In this document: in pieces, positions 1-8,946 of the stretch
How positions within the stretch are numbered: position 1 is the stretch's first letter
Layout: each line of letters begins with the position of its first letter
Source: Pseudotabrizicola sp.
GTDB taxonomy: Bacteria > Pseudomonadota > Alphaproteobacteria > Rhodobacterales > Rhodobacteraceae
NCBI RefSeq assembly: GCF_030656345.1
Contig: NZ_JAUSNR010000023.1
Span: 186,001-250,000, forward strand
Direction: 5' to 3'
DNA: 64,000 nt
The notes under the pieces: model-generated
Told to the model about the DNA's origin: nothing
Database searches by the model: none
What the model saw: only the letters and a program-made list of their open reading frames with translations
Made by a program: the position numbers and the translations under genes

Positions 1-123
1 ACGGCGGTTATGAGCGGCGATGCGTCGCATTTGCACATGCAGGCCACGCTGACCGCCTGGGAGGATGATAAAGTGATCTTTTCCCGTGATTTCGACGAAA
101 AGGTGCCGCGACGCTTTGTCTGA
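1..123 (+). CDS. C-terminal end of a CocE/NonD-type hydrolase (partial)
   Basis: The window opens inside a reading frame that stops with TGA at 121-123. The 40 visible residues (ending DFDEKVPRRFV) look like the C-terminal beta-sandwich tail of CocE/NonD (peptidase S15-like) hydrolases, which commonly end with a strand of the type FSR-D-DE-IPRD. The catalytic domain lies outside the window, so the family is inferred from the tail alone. It lies 120 bp upstream of the peptide-type ABC importer and may be functionally linked to it, since such hydrolases act on esters and amides. Confidence 0.45.
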   Translation, partial: TAVMSGDASHLHMQATLTAWEDDKVIFSRDFDEKVPRRFV

Positions 124-242
124 AAAAATCGCGATCACGGGGCACGAATCGTTGCCCCAATGCAAAACACCCGTTTCTATTGACTCACCAGTCAACAAAA
201 CCGGCGCGGGGTTAACCGCCGCCATTCAGGGAGACGACCAGA

Positions 243-1826
243 ATGACAGATCCGCTTGACCGTATGATTGCTGCCGCCAAGGCAGGCCGCATGACCCGCC
301 GCGAGTTCGTGGGACGCACCACTGCCATGGGTGTTTCTGCCGGCCTTGCTTCGGCGCTGTTCACCAAAGCCGCAAACGCGCAGCCCAAAAAAGGCGGCCT
401 GATCCGCATGGGGATGCAGGGCGGCGAGTCGACCAACAGTCTTGACCCGGCGCTTGCCGCGTCCGAAGTGCCGTTCGCGGTGAACATGACCTGGGGCGAG
501 ATGCTGGTGGATGTGACCCCGACGGGTGAGATCGACCTGCGCATCGCCGAAGAGATCAGCGCCAATGCCGATGCGACCGAGTGGAAGTTCAAGATCCGCC
601 AGGGCGTCGAATTCCACAATGGCAAGACTGTCACCGCCGATGATGTGATCGCGACGCTGCGCCGCCATACCGATGAAAAGTCGCAGTCAGGCGCGCTGGG
701 CATCGTGCAGGGCATCACCGACATGTCAGCCGAAGGCGATATGGTCACGCTGAAGCTGGCCAGCGGCAATGCCGACCTGCCGTATCTGATGGGTGACTAC
801 CACCTGATCATCCAGCCGAATGGCGGCATCGACAACCCGACCGAAGGCATCGGCGCTGGCCCCTATAAGGTGGTGGTGCATGAACCCGGCATCCGCCATA
901 CCTTTGAAAAACACGCAAACTACTTTGACACCACCATCGGCCATGCGGATCAGACCGAGATTCTGGTGATCAACGATGGCACCGCCCGCACCGGCGCGCT
1001 GCAATCCGGTCAGGTTCACATGATGAACCGGGTGGACCCGAAGATTGCCGAACTGCTCAAGCGGGCACCCGGCGTGCAGGTCAAGGCCGTTCCGGGCCGG
1101 GGTCATTATGTGTTTATCATGCATGTCGACAAGGCCCCGTTCGACAACAACGATCTGCGCATGGCGCTGAAGCTGTCGGTCAACCGGCAGGAGATGGTGG
1201 ACAAGATCCTTGGCGGGCTCGGCAGCATCGGTAACGACTTTCCGATCAACTCGGCCTATCCGCTGTTTGATGACAGCATTCCGCAGCGCGAATACGATGC
1301 GGCGCTGGCGGCGGAGCATTACGCCAAATCCGGCCATGACGGCAGCCCGATCATCCTGCGCACCGCGCAGGGCGCATTTCCCGGCGCGGTCGAGGCGGCG
1401 CAACTGTTCCAGCAAACGGCAAATGCTGCCGGTATTCCGCTGGAAATCAAGCGCGAGCCGGATGACGGCTATTGGTCGAATGTCTGGAACGTGGAACCGT
1501 TCTGCGCCAGCTATTGGGGCGGGCGCCCGGTGCAGGATCAGATGTATGCCACGGCTTACCTGTCCACCGCCGACTGGAACGACACCAAGTTCAAGAACGC
1601 CCGGTTTGACGAGCTGTTGCTGGCAGCACGGGCCGAACTGAACGCTGACACGCGCAAGGCCACCTATTCTGAAATGGCAATGATCGTCCGCGATGAAGGT
1701 GGTCTGATCCTGCCGATGTTCAACGACTTTGTTGAGGCAGTGCGTGACGAGATCCAGGGTTGGGAAGCCGATCCGAATGGCGAGCTGATGAACGGCCGCG
1801 CCCATGTCAAGTGCTGGCTGGCATAA
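243..1826 (+). CDS. ABC transporter substrate-binding protein, SBP_bac_5 family (dipeptide/opine type)
   Basis: A 527-residue periplasmic binding protein. The N-terminus carries a twin-arginine signal (RR at residues 19-20, in MTRREFVG) followed by a hydrophobic stretch and an A-N-A cleavage site near residue 46, so export by Tat is likely. The mature part has the family-5 layout: an early ISANADATEWKFKIRQGVEFHNG segment (written here as ISANADATEWKF, then KIRQGVEFHNG) and the ADDV motif typical of DppA/OppA relatives. A GGGAGA ribosome site at 230-235 precedes the ATG. It heads an importer operon with two permeases and a fused ATPase. The substrate (peptide, opine or glycoside) cannot be read from sequence. 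Confidence 0.93.
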   Translation: MTDPLDRMIAAAKAGRMTRREFVGRTTAMGVSAGLASALFTKAANAQPKKGGLIRMGMQGGESTNSLDPALAASEVPFAVNMTWGEMLVDVTPTGEIDLRIAEEISANADATEWKFKIRQGVEFHNGKTVTADDVIATLRRHTDEKSQSGALGIVQGITDMSAEGDMVTLKLASGNADLPYLMGDYHLIIQPNGGIDNPTEGIGAGPYKVVVHEPGIRHTFEKHANYFDTTIGHADQTEILVINDGTARTGALQSGQVHMMNRVDPKIAELLKRAPGVQVKAVPGRGHYVFIMHVDKAPFDNNDLRMALKLSVNRQEMVDKILGGLGSIGNDFPINSAYPLFDDSIPQREYDAALAAEHYAKSGHDGSPIILRTAQGAFPGAVEAAQLFQQTANAAGIPLEIKREPDDGYWSNVWNVEPFCASYWGGRPVQDQMYATAYLSTADWNDTKFKNARFDELLLAARAELNADTRKATYSEMAMIVRDEGGLILPMFNDFVEAVRDEIQGWEADPNGELMNGRAHVKCWLA

Positions 1827-1838
1827 GGACCGGGGCGC

Positions 1839-2795
1839 GTGCATCCGGTATTAACTCTGGTGGTCCAGCGCATTGCGCTGGGCCTGCTGTTGCTGTTGGC
1901 GGTGTCGGCGGTAATTTTCCTTGGTGTGGCGGCGCTGCCCGGTGATACGGCGCAGGCCATTCTGGGCCAGTCGGCCACGCCGCAGGCGTTGGCCAATCTG
2001 CGCGCTGAAATGGGCTTGGATCAGCCGCCGCTGACCCGCTATTTCAGCTGGCTTGGCGGGGTTCTGACCGGCGACCTGGGCACCTCGATTTCCAACCGGA
2101 CCGATATTGCGACGGCCATCGGCCAGCGGCTGGGCAATACGCTGTTTCTGGCGGGTTGGGCTGCGGTGATCTCTGTCCCGCTGGCGATTTTGCTGGGGCT
2201 GGTTGCGGCGCGCTATAACGGGCGCTGGCCGGATAAGTTGATTTCCGGCGCGACGCTGTCCGCGATCAGCCTGCCGGAATTTGTGGTGGGCTATCTGGTT
2301 TTGTATTTCCTTGCCGTCAAATGGCAGCTGTTTCCGTCGGTTGCCATGGTGTTTCCCGGTATGAGCATGATGGACCGGCTGAACGCGGTGATCCTGCCGG
2401 TGATCGTGCTGGTGCTGGTGGTGCTGGCGCATATGATGCGGATGACGCGGGCGGCGATCCTGAACGTGATGCAATCGGCCTATATCGAAACTGCCGAGCT
2501 GAAGGGCCTGTCGCCGATGAAGGTGATCTGGCGCCACGCCTTTCCCAACGCCATCGCCCCTGTGGTCAATGTGGTGATGCTGAACCTTGCCTATCTGGTG
2601 GTGGGCGTCGTCGTGGTTGAGGTGGTGTTCGTCTATCCGGGCATGGGACAATATCTGGTGGACCATGTGGCCAAGCGCGACCTGCCGGTGGTGCAGGCGG
2701 TGGGGCTGATCTTTGCGGCCGTCTATATCGGGCTGAACATTTTGGCGGATGTCATCTCCATCCTTGCCAACCCAAGGTTGAGGCACCCGAAATGA
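1839..2795 (+). CDS. ABC transporter permease (DppB type)
   Basis: A 318-residue inner-membrane permease with about six hydrophobic segments. The cytoplasmic EAA-type coupling loop (ETAELKGLSP followed by MKVIWRHAFPNA) lies near residues 215-240 and contacts the ATPase. The start is GTG at 1839, 13 bp after the binding-protein stop; no in-frame ATG fits better. The stop overlaps the start of the next permease (ATGA at 2792-2795), which indicates translational coupling. It pairs with that permease as the heterodimeric membrane channel of the importer. Confidence 0.93.
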   Translation: MHPVLTLVVQRIALGLLLLLAVSAVIFLGVAALPGDTAQAILGQSATPQALANLRAEMGLDQPPLTRYFSWLGGVLTGDLGTSISNRTDIATAIGQRLGNTLFLAGWAAVISVPLAILLGLVAARYNGRWPDKLISGATLSAISLPEFVVGYLVLYFLAVKWQLFPSVAMVFPGMSMMDRLNAVILPVIVLVLVVLAHMMRMTRAAILNVMQSAYIETAELKGLSPMKVIWRHAFPNAIAPVVNVVMLNLAYLVVGVVVVEVVFVYPGMGQYLVDHVAKRDLPVVQAVGLIFAAVYIGLNILADVISILANPRLRHPK

Positions 2796-3604
2796 GGATA
2801 CCGCTTTCCGCCCTTATCGGGATGTTCTTCACCGGGGCCTTCTTTCTGGCCGCAATCTTTGCGCCCCTGGTCGCACCTTATGGCATGGCGCAGATTGTCG
2901 GCGGAGTCTGGGACCCTGCCTCGTCGACCCACTGGTTCGGCACCGATGCCATCGGCCGCGATCTGCTGAGTCGGATGATCTATGGCGGGCAGACCACGAT
3001 CTTCGTCGCCTCTGCCGCGACGATCCTGAGCTTTACGCTGGGGTCGGTCTTGGGCTTTTCGGCGGCGGTGGCCGGGGGCTACGTGGATCAGGGGCTGAGC
3101 CGGATGGTCGATCTGATGATGGCGATCCCGTCGCTGATATTGGCGCTGGTGATCCTGTCGGTGTTGCCGGTGACGCTGACGGTGCTGATCCTGGTCATGG
3201 GCCTGCTGGATGCAACGCGGGTGTTCCGACTGGCCCGCGCGGTGGCGGTGGACATCACGGTGATGGATTATGTCGAGGCGGCGCGCCTGCGCGGTGAAGG
3301 CTGGGCCTGGATCATCTTTCGCGAGATCCTGCCCAATGCGCTGTCGCCCTTGGTGGCGGAACTGGGGCTGCGGTTCATCTTTGCGGTGCTGTTCATCTCG
3401 ACCCTGTCGTTCCTTGGGCTTGGCGTGCAGCCGCCGCTGGCCGACTGGGGTGGGATTGTGAAGGAGAACTCCTCGGGGCTGGTCTACGGCATTCCGGCGG
3501 CGCTGATCCCGGCCTTTGCCATCGCGGCGCTGGCGATTTCGGTGAACCTGGTCGCCGACTGGGTGCTGTCGCGCACCACCAGCCTGAAAGGCGGGCGCGG
3601 ATGA
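2792..3604 (+). CDS. ABC transporter permease (DppC type)
   Basis: A 270-residue membrane permease of the DppC/OppC class. The EAA loop (EAARLRGEGWAW, then IIFREILPNALSP) lies near residues 160-185. The periplasmic region before it carries the HWFGTDAIGRDLLSRMIYG signature (first 12 residues HWFGTDAIGRDL) typical of DppC proteins. It overlaps the upstream permease by 4 bp. About 135 bp of hairpin-rich DNA separate it from the ATPase gene. Confidence 0.93.
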   Translation: MRIPLSALIGMFFTGAFFLAAIFAPLVAPYGMAQIVGGVWDPASSTHWFGTDAIGRDLLSRMIYGGQTTIFVASAATILSFTLGSVLGFSAAVAGGYVDQGLSRMVDLMMAIPSLILALVILSVLPVTLTVLILVMGLLDATRVFRLARAVAVDITVMDYVEAARLRGEGWAWIIFREILPNALSPLVAELGLRFIFAVLFISTLSFLGLGVQPPLADWGGIVKENSSGLVYGIPAALIPAFAIAALAISVNLVADWVLSRTTSLKGGRG

Positions 3605-3630
3605 CCCGGCGTTTGGTTTTGCGGAAAGCG

Positions 3631-3678
3631 CCGGGGGGTTTCACACCCCCCGGGCCCATTGGTTTCCTGAGCCAATGG
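3631..3678. terminator. Two consecutive hairpins between permease and ATPase genes
   Basis: CCGGGGGG (3631-3638) pairs with CCCCCCGG (3646-3653) across a 7-nt loop. CCATTGG (3656-3662) then pairs with CCAATGG (3672-3678). There is no U-tract, so complete termination is unlikely. A role in mRNA processing or in lowering ATPase expression relative to the permeases is more plausible. Confidence 0.45.
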
Positions 3679-3701
3679 CGAAACCAACGGGCAACCCCCG
3701 T

Positions 3702-3723
3702 GGGATATTTAAGAACAGATGAA
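3702..3723 (+). repeat. Intergenic repeat family (GAGTATTT..AAGATGAA), diverged copy
   Basis: The stretch from GGGATATTT to AGATGAA matches the 22-bp element found at 6305-6326 and, in two inverted copies, at 29468-29531. Only the TATTT core and the AGATGAA tail are well kept. It lies directly before the ATPase gene. Confidence 0.4.
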
Positions 3724-3739
3724 TGCAGGGGGGCCGGGT

Positions 3740-5374
3740 ATGAGTGACGCGCTGTTGCAGATCCGCAATCTGCGGATCGAGGCCACCTCTTATCCGCCGG
3801 GCGAGCCGCCGCGCGATGTGGTGCTGGTCGATGATGTCTTGGTCTCGGTGGAAAAGGGCCGGGTGCTGGGGCTGATCGGCGAATCCGGGGCGGGGAAATC
3901 GACCATCGGCCTGTCGTCGATGGCTTACGGGCGCGGTGGCGTGCGGCTGACGGGCGGGACGATCACCCTGAACGGGCGCGATATCCGGCTTGCCGATGCG
4001 CGGACCCTGCGGGCCTTGCGCGGGCGCGAGGTGACTTACGTTGCGCAATCGGCGGCGGCGGCGTTCAACCCGGCGATCCGGCTGATGGATCAGGTGATCG
4101 AGACCTGTCTGGCGCACAAGGTGATGGGCAAAGCCGAGGCAGAGGCGCGCGCGGTCATGCTGTTTGCCCGGCTCGGCCTGCCCGACCCGGAGAATTTTGG
4201 CAAACGCTATCCGCATCAGGTGTCGGGCGGGCAGTTGCAGCGGGCGATGACGGCGATGGCGCTGTGCCCGAAACCCGATCTGGTGATCTTTGACGAACCG
4301 ACCACGGCGCTGGATGTGACCACCCAGATTGAGGTGCTGGCCGCGATCAAAGAGGCGATCCACGATACCGGGGTGGCGGCGCTGTACATCACGCATGATC
4401 TGGCCGTGGTGGCTCAGGTGGCCGATGACATTCTGGTGCTGCGCCATGGCAAGCGGGTGGAATACGGCCCGACCGAGCAGATCATCACCGCCCCGCGTGA
4501 GGCGTATACACAGGCGCTGGTGTCAGTGCGGTCTATTGACCATGTGGAAAAGGCCAATGCGCCTGCGGTGTTGCAGATCCAGAATGTGACAGCGCGCTAC
4601 AGGGGCACCACATTCGATGTGCTGAAGAACATCACGCTGGATCTGCCTGCCGGGCAGACCCTTGCCGTGGTGGGGGAAAGCGGGTCGGGAAAATCGACGC
4701 TGGCGCGGGTGATCACCGGGCTGTTGCCACCGGCACAGGGGCGGATCAGCTTTGCCGGGCGCGATCTGGCACCAGAGCTGGCGGCGCGCAGCCGCGACGA
4801 TCTGCGCGAGGTGCAGATGATCTACCAGATGGCCGATACCGCGATGAACCCGCGCCAGACCGTCGGCACCATCATCGGGCGGCCGCTGGAGTTCTACTTT
4901 GGCCTGAAAGGCGACGCCAAGCGCAAACGCATTCAGGATCTGCTGGAGCAGATCGAAATGGGCAAGGGCTTTATCGACCGCTACCCGGCAGAGCTGTCGG
5001 GCGGGCAGAAGCAGCGGGTCTGCATTGCGCGCGCGCTGGCGGCCAAGCCCAAGCTGATCATCTGCGATGAGGTCACCTCGGCACTGGACCCGTTGGTGGC
5101 GGATGGCATCCTCAAGCTGTTGCTGGACCTGCAGGCGGTGGAAGGGGTGGCCTATCTGTTCATCACCCATGACCTTGCCACGGTGCGGGCGATTGCCGAC
5201 CGGATTGCAGTGATGTATCGCGGCGAGGTGCGGCGCTATGGTACCAAAACCGATGTGCTGTCGCCGCCGTTTGACGACTACACCGAACTGCTGCTGTCTT
5301 CGGTCCCCGAGATGAAGATGGGCTGGCTGGAAGGTGTGCTGGACAGCCGCAAGATGGAAGCCGCCGGGAACTGA
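3740..5374 (+). CDS. Dipeptide-type ABC transporter ATP-binding protein, fused double ATPase
   Basis: Two complete ABC ATPase domains in one chain of 544 residues. Domain 1: Walker A GESGAGKS near residue 47, signature VSGGQLQR near 161, Walker B LVIFDEPTTALD near 180. Domain 2: Walker A GESGSGKS near 312, signature LSGGQKQR near 419, Walker B LIICDEVTSALD near 439. It is therefore a fusion of DppD- and DppF-like subunits that energises the importer encoded just upstream. ATG 3740 is preferred over the in-frame ATG at 3719 because homologous sequence begins at MSDALLQI and a G-rich ribosome site lies at 3727-3738. Confidence 0.93.
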   Translation: MSDALLQIRNLRIEATSYPPGEPPRDVVLVDDVLVSVEKGRVLGLIGESGAGKSTIGLSSMAYGRGGVRLTGGTITLNGRDIRLADARTLRALRGREVTYVAQSAAAAFNPAIRLMDQVIETCLAHKVMGKAEAEARAVMLFARLGLPDPENFGKRYPHQVSGGQLQRAMTAMALCPKPDLVIFDEPTTALDVTTQIEVLAAIKEAIHDTGVAALYITHDLAVVAQVADDILVLRHGKRVEYGPTEQIITAPREAYTQALVSVRSIDHVEKANAPAVLQIQNVTARYRGTTFDVLKNITLDLPAGQTLAVVGESGSGKSTLARVITGLLPPAQGRISFAGRDLAPELAARSRDDLREVQMIYQMADTAMNPRQTVGTIIGRPLEFYFGLKGDAKRKRIQDLLEQIEMGKGFIDRYPAELSGGQKQRVCIARALAAKPKLIICDEVTSALDPLVADGILKLLLDLQAVEGVAYLFITHDLATVRAIADRIAVMYRGEVRRYGTKTDVLSPPFDDYTELLLSSVPEMKMGWLEGVLDSRKMEAAGN

Positions 5375-5390
5375 GGCGTACCACTGCGAT

Positions 5391-5412
5391 TGCACCTTTC
5401 TGAAATACTCCC
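5391..5412 (-). repeat. Intergenic repeat family, minus-strand copy
   Basis: Read on the minus strand this is GGGAGTATTTCAGAAAGG, which shares the GAGTATTT half of the element at 6305 and 29468. It sits between the ATPase and phosphodiesterase genes. Confidence 0.35.
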
Positions 5413-5454
5413 GCCGGAGGCGTCCAACGCCGGCCCCCTGCACAGGTTTTGACC

Positions 5455-6288
5455 ATGAGAAAACTGCTTCTGATCGTGATTGACGGCGTGCCATGGCGCA
5501 ACTGGCGGCGGCTGTTCGGCAACCTTGAGGGCTGGGTCGCGCAGGGCGACGCGCGGGTGTGGCGGATGCGGGCGGTGCTGCCGTCAACCTCGGCGTCGTG
5601 CTATGCCTCGATCCACACCGGGGTGCCGCCGCAGGTGCACCGGGTCTGGGGGAATGAAGCGGTGTACCGGCTGGCGGAGCCGGACATCTTTTCCGAAGTC
5701 ACCCGGGCGGGGGGCAAGACCGGGGCGGTGACCCACAGTTTCTGGTCAGAGTTTTTCAACCGCGCGCCCTTCGATGTGGTGCGCGATATCGAATATGACG
5801 AACCCGCCGGGCCGATCACCCATGGCCGGTTTCACACCATGACCGGCTATGGCCATGCCAATCAGATGACCCCGTCGGATGTCGATCTGTTCGCCACGCT
5901 GACCCGGCTGTGCGAGGTACAGGGCATTGATTATGGCATCCTGCACACCTGCACGCTGGACAGTATGGGGCACCGTTTCTTTCACGATTGCGAAGAAATG
6001 GACCACGCCTGTTATGCGCTGGATGCGATGCTGGCCCCCTTTGTCCAGCGCTGGCGCGATGCGGGGTATGAGGTGATTGTCACCGCCGACCACGGGCAGG
6101 ATGCGCGCGGCCATCATGGCGGCACTGGCGAAGATCAGCGGGATTTTGCATTTTATTACTTCGGCGACAGTGCCATGCCCGACGCCGATGTGGTGCTGGA
6201 CCAGCTGGCACTGGCCCCGTCGATCCTGACACGGATGGGCGTGCCGGTGCCGGACAGCATGCGCGCGGAACCGTTTTTTCAGCCCTAG
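5455..6288 (+). CDS. Alkaline phosphatase superfamily protein (nucleotide pyrophosphatase/phosphodiesterase-like)
   Basis: A 277-residue protein of the metal-dependent phosphodiesterase fold. Features seen: an N-terminal LLLIVIDGVPW strand with the metal-binding Asp, the nucleophile region PSTSASCYASIHTG with Ser/Thr, and the C-terminal VIVTADHGQDARGHHGG block with Asp-His and His metal ligands. No signal peptide is visible, so it is probably cytoplasmic. It is smaller than typical NPP enzymes. TTG at 5449 is an alternative start. Its position next to the importer suggests catabolism of an imported phosphodiester, which is inference only. Confidence 0.8.
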   Translation: MRKLLLIVIDGVPWRNWRRLFGNLEGWVAQGDARVWRMRAVLPSTSASCYASIHTGVPPQVHRVWGNEAVYRLAEPDIFSEVTRAGGKTGAVTHSFWSEFFNRAPFDVVRDIEYDEPAGPITHGRFHTMTGYGHANQMTPSDVDLFATLTRLCEVQGIDYGILHTCTLDSMGHRFFHDCEEMDHACYALDAMLAPFVQRWRDAGYEVIVTADHGQDARGHHGGTGEDQRDFAFYYFGDSAMPDADVVLDQLALAPSILTRMGVPVPDSMRAEPFFQP

Positions 6289-6304
6289 GGTTGGCGGTTT
6301 AAAA

Positions 6305-6326
6305 TGAGTATTTGTGTCAAGATGAA
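6305..6326 (+). repeat. Intergenic repeat family (GAGTATTT..AAGATGAA)
   Basis: TGAGTATTTGTGTCAAG followed by ATGAA matches the element at 29468-29489 in 19 of 22 positions. It lies in the short gap between the convergent phosphodiesterase and aldolase genes. Confidence 0.45.
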
Positions 6327-6340
6327 GCGGAGGCGTGAGG

Positions 6341-7087
6341 TCAGTCGGCATAACCCGGCGCTTCGGCATCAAGGATGGCCTTGATCTCGCGCAGGTGGTC
6401 TTCGGCGTAGCCGGGGTAGGTTTCCCATTCGCGGGCGGTTTTCTCGGCAATTTCGTCCGGCAGATGGCGCAGCGGCTGGCCGGTTTGCAGGGCGCGGATG
6501 TAGGTCTCGGCCGCGCGTTCGAAGTAATAGAGCCGGTTGAAGGTTTCCGCCACCGTGGCCCCGATCACCAGCACGCCGTGATTGCCCATGATCAGCGTGG
6601 TGATCTTCGGGTCGGACAGCAGTTGCACGCAGCGGGCGGCCTCATCCTCGAACGCCATGCCGCCGTAGTGGTCATCAACCACCACCCGGTTGTGGAACAT
6701 CGCCGTGGTCTGGTCGATGGCGGGCAGGCGGCTGTCTGCCAGGCTGGCCAGCACTGTGGCGTGGATCGAATGCACGTGCATCGCGCAGCGGGCATGTGGG
6801 CAGGCGCGGTGCAGGCTGCCGTGCAGGCCCCAGGCGGTGGGGTCGGGCGCGTCGGGCCGGTCCAGCGTGGTGGGGTCGTTGGCATCGATCTCGATCAGGC
6901 CGGAGGCGGTGATCCGGCTGAAGTGCCGCCCCGCAGGGTTGATCAGAAAGCGGGTGCCATCGTCGCTGACCGCAAGGCTGAAGTGGTTGGCGACGGCTTC
7001 GTGCATGTTCAGCCGGGCGGTCCAGCGAAAGGCGGCGGCCATATCGGTGCGCGCGGTCCAGTGGGTCTGGTTGGGCAGGTCTTTCAT
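6341..7087 (-). CDS. Class II aldolase/adducin family protein
   Basis: A 248-residue protein of the class II aldolase fold. It shows the zinc-site region MHVHSIHATVLASL with paired histidines, the LIMGNHGVLVIGATV block with a further His, and the C-terminal helix ETFNRLYYFERAAETYI shared by fuculose-aldolase and adducin-type members. Many such family members act on unknown sugar or acyl substrates. ATG 7087 is chosen because GGAGA lies 7 nt upstream; the frame stays open to 7108. It overlaps the upstream hydrolase by 4 bp and is likely co-transcribed with it. Confidence 0.9.
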   Translation of the reverse strand: MKDLPNQTHWTARTDMAAAFRWTARLNMHEAVANHFSLAVSDDGTRFLINPAGRHFSRITASGLIEIDANDPTTLDRPDAPDPTAWGLHGSLHRACPHARCAMHVHSIHATVLASLADSRLPAIDQTTAMFHNRVVVDDHYGGMAFEDEAARCVQLLSDPKITTLIMGNHGVLVIGATVAETFNRLYYFERAAETYIRALQTGQPLRHLPDEIAEKTAREWETYPGYAEDHLREIKAILDAEAPGYAD

Positions 7088-8010
7088 GGCTGATCTCCGG
7101 TTTGCCACTGGCCGGTGGCCATGGCGGACAGGGTGGCGGTGACGCGGGCAAAGCTGGCACGGGCACCGGCGACAGTGTGGCGTGCGCGCAGATAGCCATG
7201 GACAAGGCCGGGTTCGGTCAGGGCGACGGCCCTTCCCCCGGCGGCGGTGATGCGGGCGGCATAGGCGGCGGCATCATCGGCCAGCGGGTCACATTCCGCC
7301 GCGAGCGCCAGCGTGGGGGGCAGGCCGGTGAAGCCGGTGGCCATCAGGGGGGCTGCAGTGGGATCGTTGCGGTCTGCGCCCCGGATACGGGCATAAAAAT
7401 CGACATCATCCGCCGTGAGCATCGGGGCCTGCGCATGGCGCTGGTAACTGGCCCCGTGCCCGCCAAGGCCGGGGTAGATCAACACCTGACCCAACACGCG
7501 CGGGTCAGACAGGGCCGCTGCAACTGCTGCCGCAAGCGCCCCGCCGGCACTGTCGCCCGCCAGCAGGATCGGGCCGGGCGTGGCGCGCGCAACGGCGAGG
7601 CAATCGTCAAACGCCGCCGGGTGGGGATGTTCGGGGCAAAGCCGGTAATCAACGGCCAGCACCTCCAGCCCGGTGGCGGCACAGATCTCGGCGCAGACAT
7701 CATCATGGCTGTCCAGCCCGCCGACGACAAAGCCGCCGCCGTGGAAATAAATCACCACCGGCCCCTTGCCGGAATAGCGGCGACAGGGAACCCCGGCGAC
7801 GGTTTCATCGCGCGAGGTGACGCCGGGCGGGGTCCCGTGGTGAAAGGTTCGGCACATGGCGTCATAGATCCGGCGCTGATCGGCAATTGTCAGCGTTGCG
7901 GTGTCGGGGGGATAGGCGGCTTCGGTCCGGCGGATGAAGGCCCATGTCTCCGGCGCGATCAGGCGCTGATACTCTGCCGGGGTGATGATGTTGTGGGACG
8001 TGTCTGGCAT
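7084..8010 (-). CDS. Alpha/beta hydrolase, hormone-sensitive lipase family
   Basis: A 308-residue esterase. The oxyanion motif HGGG is at residues 90-93. The nucleophile motif GDSAGG is at 152-157 with Ser154. The acid (AECDPLADD) and the histidine (LVHGYLRA) follow in the expected order. It is cytoplasmic, with no signal. Its stop overlaps the aldolase start (ATGA), so the two form an operon. Confidence 0.93.
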   Translation of the reverse strand: MPDTSHNIITPAEYQRLIAPETWAFIRRTEAAYPPDTATLTIADQRRIYDAMCRTFHHGTPPGVTSRDETVAGVPCRRYSGKGPVVIYFHGGGFVVGGLDSHDDVCAEICAATGLEVLAVDYRLCPEHPHPAAFDDCLAVARATPGPILLAGDSAGGALAAAVAAALSDPRVLGQVLIYPGLGGHGASYQRHAQAPMLTADDVDFYARIRGADRNDPTAAPLMATGFTGLPPTLALAAECDPLADDAAAYAARITAAGGRAVALTEPGLVHGYLRARHTVAGARASFARVTATLSAMATGQWQTGDQP

Positions 8011-8103
8011 AAAGGGAAGTGTGACGCGCGCGGCGACGGGTCACAAGGGAAATTCCGGGGAAATTCCGGCGGGCGTGGCGGATGTAGCTGAACCCGGGGA
8101 CAA

Positions 8104-8134
8104 CAAAAAGGGCGCAGCTTTGTGCGCGCCCTTT
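8104..8134 (-). terminator. Intrinsic terminator of the cold-shock gene
   Basis: AAAGGGCGC (8107-8115) and GCGCCCTTT (8126-8134) form a perfect 9-bp stem. Read on the minus strand it is followed by a T-rich tail (TTTTTGTTG). It lies 40 bp past the cold-shock stop codon. Confidence 0.7.
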
Positions 8135-8174
8135 CAGAGTGGTGCCTGTGGTCAGCGCATCGCGCCCGCGATCG

Positions 8175-8381
8175 TCAGGACAGCGACAGATTGGTTGCGG
8201 ATTCCCGCCCGTCACGACCGGCTTCGATGTCGAAGGTCACGGCCTGACCGTCCTTCAGCCCACGCAGCCCGGCCCGTTCCAGTGCGGTGATGTGGACGAA
8301 GACGTCTTTCTTGCCACCCTCGGGCGCAATAAAGCCATAGCCTTTTGTTTCGTTGAACCATTTCACGGTGCCCTTGGCCAT
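8175..8381 (-). CDS. Cold-shock protein (CspA family)
   Basis: A 68-residue single cold-shock domain. RNP1 (KGYGFI, residues 13-18) and RNP2 (VFVHI, residues 27-31) are intact, so single-stranded nucleic acid binding is expected. Full length for the family. The long upstream gap on the minus strand (8382-8577) leaves room for the structured 5' leader usual for csp genes, but none was resolved here. Confidence 0.95.
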   Translation of the reverse strand: MAKGTVKWFNETKGYGFIAPEGGKKDVFVHITALERAGLRGLKDGQAVTFDIEAGRDGRESATNLSLS

Positions 8382-8577
8382 CGTGAAGTCTCCCGTAGAT
8401 ACGCCGCCCGCGGGATTGCGGCGGCCCGGCGCAGTCAGCTGATCGTCGATTGCTGTGGCCGTAAGGCGGAGACAGTGGTCGAAATAGTTAACGTCGCCAG
8501 CAAAATATGGAATCGGATGGGCAAAAAGGCAAGAAAATTTGCGTAAGCGTTGCTGTCGCCGGTGCCCTTGCCCTGCC

Positions 8578-8787
8578 CTATGCCGTGCGGGTGGTGGCGG
8601 CCATTTGCGTGACCTCAGACACGTCGGCGCGGCGGAGCATCAGTGCCAGGAATAGTGCCATACTGCCAATCCCGGCCCCGGACCAGATTGCCAGAGCCGT
8701 CAGCAGTCCTGCATCGAAAAATATCAGTGAGACAAGGGCCGAAGCGAAGCCGACCATGCCACCCGCCAGTGCGCAAATTGCTGCCAT
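8578..8787 (-). CDS. Small membrane protein of unknown function
   Basis: A 69-residue protein with two hydrophobic segments (about residues 3-25 and 28-50) and a short polar tail. Coding is supported by a strong ribosome site (AGGAGGATCTG directly before the ATG on the minus strand). No family was recognised. It stands alone between the cold-shock and LysR genes. Confidence 0.65.
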   Translation of the reverse strand: MAAICALAGGMVGFASALVSLIFFDAGLLTALAIWSGAGIGSMALFLALMLRRADVSEVTQMAATTRTA

Positions 8788-8946
8788 CAGATCCTCCTGT
8801 CCATATGATAGCAGAATCCCGTCGAATTGGGGCGGGAATGTGGCAAGGCGTGGCCGTCACGGCGCTTGAATGCTTCAAATTGAAAGCGCCTGAAGCCACC
8901 GCCAGAGCGCCCGACGTTTGCCTGCAGCCGCAGGAGAGCAGGTCTG